Source: Synechococcus sp. CS-1332
Lineage (GTDB): Bacteria; Cyanobacteriota; Cyanobacteriia; PCC-6307; Cyanobiaceae
Length of the DNA stretch: 64,000 bases
Direction of reading: 5' to 3'
NCBI RefSeq assembly: GCF_025127995.1
Contig: NZ_JAHLYP010000039.1
Coordinates: 1-64,000, forward strand
In this document: positions 16,599-24,470 of the stretch, one piece after another
How the letters are laid out: the number at the start of each line of letters is the position of its first letter
Numbering within the stretch: position 1 is the first letter of the stretch
Notes under the pieces: model-generated
What the model saw: the letters and a program-made list of their open reading frames with translations, nothing else
What the model was told of the DNA's origin: nothing
The model's database searches: none
Translations under genes and position numbers: made by a program

Positions 16599-18719
16599 GT
16601 GGCCAAACTAGTTCCAGGAGTCAACGACCTTGCAACGCTGTTCCCTGAGATTGCTGCACAGGCTGACGGGTGGGATCCAACAACGGTCACCGCTAAGAGT
16701 GGAAAGCGGCTTGGCTGGCGTTGTGTACGTGGTCATAAATGGGAGACTGTGGTATCGCGTAGGACTCCACCATCTAGTTGCGGATGCCCCTATTGCTCTG
16801 GCAATCGAGTACTGGAAGGCTTTAACGATCTTGCCACGTTGTACCCAGATGTAGCAAAGGAAGCAGACGGTTGGGACCCGAGGATGGTCACCGTTGGCAG
16901 CGTGAAGAAGCTGACATGGAGCTGTGAAAAGGGACACAAATGGGTTGCGACGGTATTAAATAGGACACCACCGTCGAGCACAGGTTGTCCTGTCTGTCGT
17001 GGACGAAAGCTACTAGAGGGTTACAACGATCTTGCTGCACATTTCCCTAAAGTTGCTAAACAGGCTTATGGCTGGGATCCGAGCAAGGTCAATGCCAGCA
17101 GTGTGCGGAAACTCCCTTGGCTTTGCAGTAGAGGGCATATATGGGAAGCGGTTGTTTCAAACAGGACACCACCTACGTCCACTGGCTGTCCAGTCTGTTC
17201 AGGCAGGAGAGTTCTTGCAGGCTTCAACGACTTGGCAAGCATCTATCCAGAGATAGCAGCAGAGGCTGATGGTTGGGACCCATGTACTGTGACTGTCAAG
17301 TCCGGCAAGAGGCAGTGGTGGCGATGTGTTAGGGGTCACTCATGGCATTCTCCAGTTTCTGAAAGGACCCCACCCAGTAGTAGCGGTTGTCCCATTTGTT
17401 CGGGGAGACAAGTTCTTCCAGGTTTCAACGATTTGGGAACCCTCTACCCTATGATTGCGGCACAGGCAGATGACTGGAATCCATCGACAGTTACGCCTGG
17501 TAGCCAGCGCAAAGTGGCTTGGCGATGTGCAGTTGGTCATACTTGGCGTGCGACAGTTTCTGACAGAACACCACCGGCAAATACTGGCTGCCCTGTCTGC
17601 AAAGGCAGGCAAGTGCAGGCAGGCTTCAATGACCTAGCAACCCGTTACCCTAACATTGCGGCAGAAGCCTATGGCTGGGATCCGACGACAGTTACCTCTA
17701 AATCCCACTTGAAGCTTCGTTGGCGTTGTGTGCGTGGGCATGAGTGGGAAGCAACTGTATCAACTAGAACTCCTCCAATAAGTGCTGGTTGCCCATATTG
17801 CTCTGGCAATAAAGTTCTTGCAGGCTTTAATGATCTTGCGACAGTCTATCCAGATATTGCTGCACAGGCATATGGGTGGGACCCTAAAACAGTTTCTGCA
17901 GGCAGCTGCAAAAAGCTGACCTGGCGGTGTAGAGAGGGGCATTTCTGGGTTGCACAAGTTGGGAATAGAACTCCACCCCAAGGGCTTGGTTGTCCAATCT
18001 GTTCGGGGCATCAAGTGCTTCCTGGCTTTAATGACCTGGCCACGCTGTTCCCTGAGATAGCAGCGCAAGCTGACGGGTGGGATCCATCAACGGTCACCCG
18101 TGGCAGCAAGCAAAAGCATCTTTGGCGATGCTGGCTTGGACACACTTATCGTGCCAGCATCGGCAGTAGGACCCCGCCTAGAAACTCAGGGTGTCCATTT
18201 TGCGCAGGCAAACAAGTACTTGCTGGATTTAATGATTTAGCAACCTTGTTTCCTGAGGTAGCTAATCAAGCAGATAAATGGGACCCCGCTTCAGTGGCTG
18301 GAAAATCAAGCAAGATGATGCCTTGGCGTTGCAAGAAAGGCCACACATGGAATGCGACTGTAGTTAACCGCACTGGGAATAGTAGTGGCTGCCCAGAGTG
18401 TGCCGAGTTTGGTTTCAAGCGAGAACTGCCAGCTTGGTTCTACTTGCTTGAACGGCCAGGTGAACAACAGCTAGGCATCACCAACCGAAGGGAAGGTCGC
18501 GTCTATGAGCATTACCTAAACGGTTGGGTGCTGATAGAGATGATTGGCCCCTTCCCTGGTGAAATTGTCCTAGCGACTGAGATTAGATTCAAGAAGTGGC
18601 TTCGGAAGGAAGTCGGCCTCGTGCCAGGCACCCATGAAAACTGGTTTACTGCTCGGATGGAAGTGCAGTCGCTGGCAGAATTGAAGGAAAGAAGCGGCAT
18701 CGAGACCGACCTTTTCTAA
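16599..18719 (+). CDS. Nine-fold zinc-ribbon repeat protein with C-terminal GIY-YIG-like domain
   Basis: A 706-residue protein starting at GTG after AGGAAG. Residues about 8-605 are nine tandem units of about 67 residues. Each opens with a GFNDLATLYPxIAxQADGWD-like strand/helix, then TVTxxSxKxLxWRC, GHxWxxxVxxRTPP and GCPxCSG. Each unit supplies C, H, C and C as zinc ligands, the pattern of the DUF4379-type treble-clef ribbon. Residues about 606-706 (PAWFYLLERPGEQQLGITNR, then a GPFPGEIVLATEIRFKKWL segment and ENWFTARMEVQSLAEL) look like a T5orf172/GIY-YIG nuclease. Related ribbon arrays are known joined to endonuclease domains in phage, giant-virus and island proteins; the ribbons probably recognise DNA or an end structure. 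The long array length is unusual. Confidence 0.8.
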   Translation: MAKLVPGVNDLATLFPEIAAQADGWDPTTVTAKSGKRLGWRCVRGHKWETVVSRRTPPSSCGCPYCSGNRVLEGFNDLATLYPDVAKEADGWDPRMVTVGSVKKLTWSCEKGHKWVATVLNRTPPSSTGCPVCRGRKLLEGYNDLAAHFPKVAKQAYGWDPSKVNASSVRKLPWLCSRGHIWEAVVSNRTPPTSTGCPVCSGRRVLAGFNDLASIYPEIAAEADGWDPCTVTVKSGKRQWWRCVRGHSWHSPVSERTPPSSSGCPICSGRQVLPGFNDLGTLYPMIAAQADDWNPSTVTPGSQRKVAWRCAVGHTWRATVSDRTPPANTGCPVCKGRQVQAGFNDLATRYPNIAAEAYGWDPTTVTSKSHLKLRWRCVRGHEWEATVSTRTPPISAGCPYCSGNKVLAGFNDLATVYPDIAAQAYGWDPKTVSAGSCKKLTWRCREGHFWVAQVGNRTPPQGLGCPICSGHQVLPGFNDLATLFPEIAAQADGWDPSTVTRGSKQKHLWRCWLGHTYRASIGSRTPPRNSGCPFCAGKQVLAGFNDLATLFPEVANQADKWDPASVAGKSSKMMPWRCKKGHTWNATVVNRTGNSSGCPECAEFGFKRELPAWFYLLERPGEQQLGITNRREGRVYEHYLNGWVLIEMIGPFPGEIVLATEIRFKKWLRKEVGLVPGTHENWFTARMEVQSLAELKERSGIETDLF

Positions 18720-18857
18720 CCTTGCCGTTGGCCCCGCTAGTAAGCTTGCCGGAATTTTAAGGTAGAGGCCATCCAACACCGCCCAGAATTCGTTACGCCC
18801 TAGCAGAGGAAGGCACAGCAGTAGCCAGGGCACAGGCAGGGAACGAAACCCGACATC

Positions 18858-19052
18858 TCAAATAAGCCCGTAAGGACTGCTGGCATCCAGAACCTTCAGA
18901 AGCTCAGACAGTACCTTCCGCACCGCTGGTCCCTTCTCAGGGTCGTGGACTGCACCGAATGCGCGGGCGGTCATGCGGCTCTCGATCTCCTGCAGGGTGT
19001 TGGTCGTGTCCATCAGCAGCTGGATGGAGATGTCAGCTGGCGAGAAGGTCAT
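18858..19052 (-). CDS. Small unknown protein
   Basis: Sixty-four residues: MTFSPADISIQLLMDTTNTL, QEIESRMTARAFGAVHDPEK and GPAVRKVLSELLKVLDASSP. It is strongly helical in pattern and could be a small adaptor or antitoxin-like protein. There is no clear Shine-Dalgarno and no recognisable family. It converges with the zinc-ribbon gene. Confidence 0.4.
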   Translation of the reverse strand: MTFSPADISIQLLMDTTNTLQEIESRMTARAFGAVHDPEKGPAVRKVLSELLKVLDASSPYGLI

Positions 19053-19246
19053 GGGATTGAATGAAGCTGCTGTCAGTGTTCCCGGCCGCAGTCATCGCGT
19101 CGTTTGAGGAGACTCCCCCCAAGCTCTACAGCAAGCAAGTTCTCTGTGAAATGTCTGAATAAGTGCTCAGTGAAAAAACACAACAAGACAGGGACGTGTG
19201 ACTCACAAGCTGTTTGCGAGGAATGACGGGGTTGGCCAGACCTTCC

Positions 19247-19789
19247 CTAGGACCCGACGAAACGTGCGGAGAGTTTTTCGTGTTGCCGGCAGACATGCCG
19301 GAATAGCGCGAGATCAGCAGCCGTGAGATCTGCACTGTTCGGGTGTTCCTCGTACTGCGCTCGATTGGCTCGGGCCAATAATAATATCAGTTTGTCGTCT
19401 GAAAACTGTTCGCGTCCTTTAAGATGTTCTGTGATCTTCGCTCTAGGAAAAGGATCTCCAAACTCAACCTCTGCAGTTGATCCAAAATCCTTCATGTCAA
19501 AGACTGCTCGCATCGCGCTCAATAGATTTCCGCTTAGCAGACAGCGCCAAGCATTGTAAATCCGATGATTGAGATGTGGCGCGCCGAGGGCACTAGTAGT
19601 AGTAATGTGGCACGTAGTGAAGAGTCCGACTAGCGGGGCATATATCTCTGTGAAGCGCTTGGCTTGTCGTTCATTATTTAGATCTACCTTCGCTTGACGG
19701 TAGCCGTTAGTTCTACCAAAAGCGTAAGCGCCACCAATTATCGCTAACGCCGCCACAAGTGCAGAGAACGCTGTCCAGAAGTCATTCAT
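19247..19789 (-). CDS. Membrane-anchored unknown protein
   Basis: A 180-residue protein. Residues 5-25 (WTAFSALVAALAIIGGAYAF) form one membrane helix with a short outside N-terminus. A basic stretch GRTNGYRQAKVDLNNERQAK follows, then a cytoplasmic helical domain containing LVGLFTTCHITTTSALGAPH and HLNHRIYNAWRCLLSGNLLS. Single-helix anchors with a cytoplasmic helical domain occur in phage-defence and signalling proteins, but no catalytic motif is visible, so I give no function. The next gene upstream on the same strand is 48 bp away and may be co-transcribed. Confidence 0.55.
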   Translation of the reverse strand: MNDFWTAFSALVAALAIIGGAYAFGRTNGYRQAKVDLNNERQAKRFTEIYAPLVGLFTTCHITTTSALGAPHLNHRIYNAWRCLLSGNLLSAMRAVFDMKDFGSTAEVEFGDPFPRAKITEHLKGREQFSDDKLILLLARANRAQYEEHPNSADLTAADLALFRHVCRQHEKLSARFVGS

Positions 19790-19837
19790 ATGAGCCTAGG
19801 ACTTAGCCATGAGGAGTGGTAATGGCAGGCAGCTAAA

Positions 19838-20281
19838 CTAAGCTTTTACCTGCTTGGTCGTAGAATTCAGGAAATCATTGACTACCTCTTGAAGCTTGTC
19901 CTCGAACATCCAATCTTTCCAAGTACTTTTATCGTAGGTCTTTCCATCCGTGGTCTGGAAGTCCTTCCCATCATCGCCAGTAAAACTCTTCGTTATTTCG
20001 ATGCGGCAATCCTCTCTTCGTCCTATGAGTTGCAACTGACGGCGTGCCCCATCTTTGCGTCGCAAAGTGAAGGTAATCCCTGAGGGATCGCTATTCACTT
20101 CGGCGTGGACATCTCGCACCCTAAGTTTCTCCTTGTAGGAATTGGCCATTGGTGCTAGTCGACTCAGAACCTCTTTTAGAAAGTCAAGGTTCTCAGCCTT
20201 CTCCTTGATAGCCAACTCGCTCGCAGTCGCGATGGAAGAGAGCTTTAAGTCAACGCCTCTGAAAAAGTCGTCACTGTTCAT
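19838..20281 (-). CDS. Unknown protein, likely co-transcribed with the membrane protein
   Basis: A 147-residue protein starting at the ATG at 20281, with AAGGAG nine bases upstream. The N-terminal half is helical (FFRGVDLKLSSIATASELAI, then ENLDFLKEVLSRLAPMANSY); the C-terminal half has strands (ITFTLRRKDGARRQLQLIGR, CRIEITKSFTGDDGKDFQT) and a closing helix. No family is recognised. It lies 48 bp upstream of the membrane-anchored protein gene, so the two may work together. Confidence 0.55.
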   Translation of the reverse strand: MNSDDFFRGVDLKLSSIATASELAIKEKAENLDFLKEVLSRLAPMANSYKEKLRVRDVHAEVNSDPSGITFTLRRKDGARRQLQLIGRREDCRIEITKSFTGDDGKDFQTTDGKTYDKSTWKDWMFEDKLQEVVNDFLNSTTKQVKA

Positions 20282-21388
20282 AAGGTCGCTCCTTGGCCTC
20301 TGCAGAGGTTGAGTAGTGAGATGGAATGGCGGCAGTATAAGGCAGCTGTCGTAAGAGAATGGTGATTACGAAGCCAAACTCATGGGTGGGCAGACCCGCA
20401 CAACAACTCATGACCGCTTCGCTAACAGCATATGAGCGCTTGATACTGAAGGCAACAATGTGAAATCCCTCTCATGGCGATGGCGCTTTGGTGGGAGCCT
20501 CCAAGCCCAGGCTTCTTCTGCGAGTCCGAAAATGCCGATAGTACTGTCACACCAACATAGTTCGGCAAAACATAAAGCCTACTTTAGGAACAGTGAAGAC
20601 CCTTGATCGCAACTTATCCTGCTGTCCAAGAGTTCACAACACCCCATCTGGACTGCTGGTAGCCAGTACCGTCAGCAGCTTCAAAAGACCCAAGCAATGT
20701 AGTCACTTTGTCGATGAGTGCCAGCTCGGCCACTGGGATAATGAGATATGCCAATGGACAATATCCTTTCCCCGTGAGCGTACTTGTTCAGCCTGAGACG
20801 ATCGAGATGGCAGAGTCCAGCATATCTGGCACTTGGTGGACATACACAATCGACAGGTCACCAGGGAAAAACATCAATGAGGTTGCTGAGCCCCATACAT
20901 AATGAAATCCATGATTCGGGGATATGCCAGAAGATGGATGCTCCGGACAATCGTCAATTTTAGGCAAGCTTTGGCTTGTATGAACTGGCCGAATCAAGAT
21001 TGTTTTAATCTTCTTGAAGTTCATCTAGGGTGGGTCTAGGCAACCAAATTATTCGTCTGAGCCAAGGCGCAGGACTCATGTTCCTAGCTTGGGGAATACT
21101 CTCGCACTGGGAAGTTGTCCAGACCTTGCCTAACGCCAAGATCAGAATCGGGCAGGGTCTTATCTAGGCAAGCGGGGAAGCCCCCCATCTCTTGCATTTG
21201 AATGATGTGGGCATGACCTTAATCCATGAGAATAGAAAATGCGCTTGGTTGCTTAATGGCTTCCGCAATGGAAATCTGAGATCAAGGAAGGGGCATGAAT
21301 CTCATGCCCCACTTGCTGTTGTTAACTCTTGGCTAATCTAGGGCCTTTTAGCTTAAAGGTAATGATGGAGACTTAAGTGAGCTCGGCC
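20282..21388. other. 1.1-kb stretch with no supported gene
   Basis: Lower-GC DNA. The longest frames are 20708-20902 on the plus strand and 20788-21024 on the minus strand, about 64 and 78 codons. They overlap each other and neither has a convincing start or motif. I see no tRNA, repeat array or strong terminator. It may hold regulatory RNA or decayed genes. Confidence 0.35.
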
Positions 21389-21733
21389 CTAGATACCGAA
21401 GTATGCACAAGCCACTTTCTGATCTGCGACATAGACACATACGTCAATGCCAATCGGGATCTTTACTCCTAATACTGTTTTATATTTAACTTCCAGACAT
21501 GCCTTGGCAATGCTGCCATTTGGCACCCAGTCAGGCACATCAATACACTTCTTCCCAATCTTTAAGGGGAGTTCAACGCAAACTTTGCCGTTTTCAACTG
21601 CTAGGGAAATGCATTCTGCTAAAAGTGAAAAGACCTCTGGGGAGAAGTCTTCACCCAATGCTAAATCCTGATTCTCATACCGAGTCCATAAGGCATCAAA
21701 TTTTTCCTTATCAAAACCAGGAACTTCAGACAT
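21389..21733 (-). CDS. Small unknown protein
   Basis: A 114-residue protein: MSEVPGFDKEKFDALWTRYE, NQDLALGEDFSPEVFSLLAE, then a strand-rich half with VCVELPLKIGKKCIDVPDWV, CLEVKYKTVLGVKIPIGIDV and CVYVADQKVACAYFGI. It combines an acidic helical N-terminus with a beta-rich C-terminus holding five cysteines. It could be an immunity-type or secreted-partner protein, but this is only an impression. It stands alone, with long gaps on both sides. Confidence 0.5.
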   Translation of the reverse strand: MSEVPGFDKEKFDALWTRYENQDLALGEDFSPEVFSLLAECISLAVENGKVCVELPLKIGKKCIDVPDWVPNGSIAKACLEVKYKTVLGVKIPIGIDVCVYVADQKVACAYFGI

Positions 21734-22511
21734 GAAAGTGTCAAATATGGAACTTAAAGAGCATACATTGCGTCGATAATGGTGGGGCGTTCTTTCATAA
21801 GACGTATTACTCTAAAGGCTTAAGCAGTCCTTTACCTATAGAGCCTCTCTGCTACAGGTTAAGGTTCAGTAAATGATTTTTTTGCCCAACTGTGCTTTGG
21901 CGAGTCCGTTGCCAACCCTCATCCCAAGGCCTTGGGTGGGATAAGATCTCCTGGTCGGCAACTCTAATCTCTTCCAGCGTAATGCCCTTGCTGGTGTTGT
22001 GATTACGCTGACGAGAACTTAGCCGGGTCCGAGAACTAGATGTTCACATTGCCAAGGTAGGTTCGCTGTACATATCATCCGACGCGGACCTCGAATCAGC
22101 ACATGCGTCTAGAGCATCATGGCCTTCACGTCACTGTGCCACTGTCCGCCTGCGGGGAGCCTGTAGCCAGCCGCTCCACAACCATGCCCCGCTACCTATG
22201 GCAACTCGACGCCGACGGCTGGCCTCTCGAACGCATCGACATCCTTACCGGAGAGCACGTCCCCGTCTTAACTGCCGGGCCATTATGAGTCGCTCCACCA
22301 AGGGCTGGTGTCATCAAATTGTATGCTACTTCCCTCGAGTCATTGAAGTAGATTCACTTCTTGGCGGGGATTTACTCTGCCGCAACACAATAGACAACAT
22401 AGAATTAAAGCAAAGCCAGGAATCTGGAACGAAACACATGTAAACGAGATCTACGCGCCGGAACGCGCATTGGTGCAAAGCACCATAAACTTCGATAAAT
22501 GGGTTTTTAAC
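21734..22511. other. No gene supported; possible small remnant
   Basis: A 780-bp gap. A short plus-strand frame at 22187-22288 (MPRYLWQLDADGWPLERIDI) looks coding but has only about 33 codons and no ribosome binding site, so it may be a remnant. The rest shows nothing I can name. Confidence 0.3.
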
Positions 22512-23933
22512 TCAGATAAGAAGTGTGTACTTTCCAAGTTGTACGTCGGCGACGGTCGCCTCGATACGAGGCTTGCGGTAGTAGCGCAGGATTGGGCCCC
22601 AACGCCGGACCTCCCCAGACTCCATGATGTCCTCAACTGTGTATAAGCGCAACGTGATTCCATACTCCTCAATGTACAGAGTGGCACCCCCTTCTGTAAC
22701 AGCGGAGAAGACCACCTCAGCGACAACCCTTCGATTCACTCTGGTTTCGCTTGTGAACGTCTTCTTGGCTTGTCCTGTTCTAACCAACTCGAAAATGTCA
22801 GAATGTTGACTGCTGCTGCCAAGCAGCACATCGCTGACCGAGCCAGTGAGATTGGACACCGATGCAGCGCCTTTCCAAAGCGCGGCCGTCTCGTTGTCTT
22901 GAAGAAGATGCTCGGTGAGTTCAGTCTGCACCGTGGCATTGGTCATGCCTGTAGCCTTTGCCACTATTATTTTCCCTGAGTAAAAGCCATCGCGCCAATC
23001 TAGCTCCGTGACTGGATCGTAGGTGTTTTGGATAATAAGTTCACGAGAGCCATTCGGGTAGTGCGCCTCCTCTTTGATCTCCACGCTGTACAAACTCGGT
23101 CCACCTTGAGGCGAGGGCCGAATCGTGACCGCAGTGAAAGGCGATGACATTGAATCAAACCAAGTTCCAATCCACTCTCGCCTGGCAGGCACCTGAACGG
23201 CGTGATACCGCCTTTTTCGAAGCTTCTCGGAGGTGCCAAATTGGGGCATTGATTCCGAAGTGACGGTGATATCCATCTGGTACCGTGGCTGGTGGCAACC
23301 TTCAGGTACCTCATCAATCGGTTCGGACTCTAGTGTTAGCGAGCCTACTGCGGTCGATTGGCCAAAGTTATCTCGGTTCCAAGTTAAGGTCTTTCTGAAA
23401 ACTATCCCAGTACACTTCGGCCAGTCTGCAAAGAAAGAAGATATGATCTTTTTGATGGCTTCGCCGCCAAGCCCCTTCGCCGCAGCTGCTACATAGGCAG
23501 CGAAATTCTTGGTTTGTTCCCCACCTAGGGCTAATCCCGCTGCGCCACCGGCAGCCGCAACCCCAAGCGCTGTGACAAGTTTGGTAACTGCATATGGGTC
23601 GTCTACACCACGGATATTCCAAAGCGTTATTGAAACATCCCAATTGGCGAGCGAATCATCTGGCAAGTCCACAACCAGTTCCCAATCAATATTTCGTCCG
23701 TAGCCCCAGGCGTTGTCGTCACGAATGAGCGCAAAGCTATCGCCGGGACCAAAGTGGGGATCAATCCGCGGGCCGTTGGTAATACCTAGAGGCGAAGAGA
23801 GCCTCATGTCTGGAGTCGGAACTTGACCCGCTGGAGCGATCCAGAAAGCAACGTTCAACGTGTCGTGGTAATCGCCCGCATTTCGAGACTGCAAGCATCG
23901 TATGGTATCAAGTTTTATCCGGTATGAAGCCAT
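22512..23933 (-). CDS. Unknown 473-residue protein with internal Gly/Ala hydrophobic segment
   Basis: The N-terminal 110 residues are beta-rich: MASYRIKLDTIRCLQSRNAG, DTLNVAFWIAPAG, then FALIRDDNAWGYGRNIDWEL and WDVSITLWNIRGVDDPYAV. About residues 115-160 follow, with LVTALGVAAAGGAAGLALGG and FAAYVAAAAKGLGGEAIKKI, a hydrophobic or amphipathic helical pair. A long beta-rich half then runs to the end (CTGIVFRKTLTWNRDN, RRYHAVQVPARREWIGTWFD, ATLYIEEYGITLRLYT). Beta domains around a Gly/Ala helical hairpin are seen in pore-forming or effector-type proteins, but no known toxin family is recognised. There is no signal peptide. It is the nearest gene to the iteron cluster. Confidence 0.6.
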   Translation of the reverse strand: MASYRIKLDTIRCLQSRNAGDYHDTLNVAFWIAPAGQVPTPDMRLSSPLGITNGPRIDPHFGPGDSFALIRDDNAWGYGRNIDWELVVDLPDDSLANWDVSITLWNIRGVDDPYAVTKLVTALGVAAAGGAAGLALGGEQTKNFAAYVAAAAKGLGGEAIKKIISSFFADWPKCTGIVFRKTLTWNRDNFGQSTAVGSLTLESEPIDEVPEGCHQPRYQMDITVTSESMPQFGTSEKLRKRRYHAVQVPARREWIGTWFDSMSSPFTAVTIRPSPQGGPSLYSVEIKEEAHYPNGSRELIIQNTYDPVTELDWRDGFYSGKIIVAKATGMTNATVQTELTEHLLQDNETAALWKGAASVSNLTGSVSDVLLGSSSQHSDIFELVRTGQAKKTFTSETRVNRRVVAEVVFSAVTEGGATLYIEEYGITLRLYTVEDIMESGEVRRWGPILRYYRKPRIEATVADVQLGKYTLLI

Positions 23934-24291
23934 CTCCCTTATTCCTCAACTGATAGAAATAATTTGCAGGCACTTACTAGAGTGCATAACCAATCCTTGC
24001 AGTATCGGCATGACCGCAATGCTTGGCTTCACATCACGCAACAAGATGCTCAATCCTCGGATCGGCGTCTGAACCCCCACTGTGCTGTACCCAGCTCCAA
24101 AGGAGGACGCCCCGGCCATCCGATGGCCACCGTGTTATGGATCCCCTTGATGCCGCGTTGGGATTTACTCAGCGACCAGCGATGGAGGATGCCCTGATTG
24201 AGGTGCCATCTCACGTCGATTCATGGAGACCGAGGCAGGGCTCTGCACTGGAGCCAAAGGTAGCGATCTCGCATGAAACTCTCCGTTTTGG
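23934..24291. other. Non-coding stretch before the iteron cluster
   Basis: About 360 bp between the start of the 473-residue protein gene and the first iteron. It probably contains that gene's promoter and, with the iterons, may be part of a replication origin. No open frame is convincing. Confidence 0.35.
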
Positions 24292-24466
24292 TGGGTTCTT
24301 GGGTTCTCCCCATGCAGGGGAACGAATCTGATGGGTTCAACACTGGGTTCACTGAGTTCTTTGCCGACATCCGCCTGAACCCAAAGAATCCACCCTGAAC
24401 CCAGCAAGAACCCAATCTTGAACCCACCAAACCCCTTGCAGTGACTGGAATGAACCCAAGAACCCA
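24292..24466. repeat. Iteron-like cluster of ten TGGGTTC/GAACCCA heptamers, candidate origin
   Basis: Four copies of TGGGTTC on the plus strand start at 24292, 24300, 24332 and 24344. Six copies of its complement GAACCCA start at 24377, 24397, 24408, 24420, 24452 and 24460. All lie within 175 bp. The two orientations are segregated, so the cluster is a large imperfect inverted repeat. It ends 5 bp from the stop codon of the primase-polymerase/helicase gene. Clustered short repeats beside a replication gene are the usual form of a plasmid-type origin or an initiator operator; this function is inferred. Confidence 0.75.
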
Positions 24467-24470
24467 CCTT

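Noticed and set aside
20593-21024. Small genes in the 1.1-kb gap
   Set aside because: Frames on both strands overlap each other, have no ribosome binding sites and no motifs, so they cannot be told from chance.
24023-24331. Plus-strand gene over the iteron cluster
   Set aside because: The frame has no recognisable protein character and runs into the heptamer repeats, which explain the sequence better.
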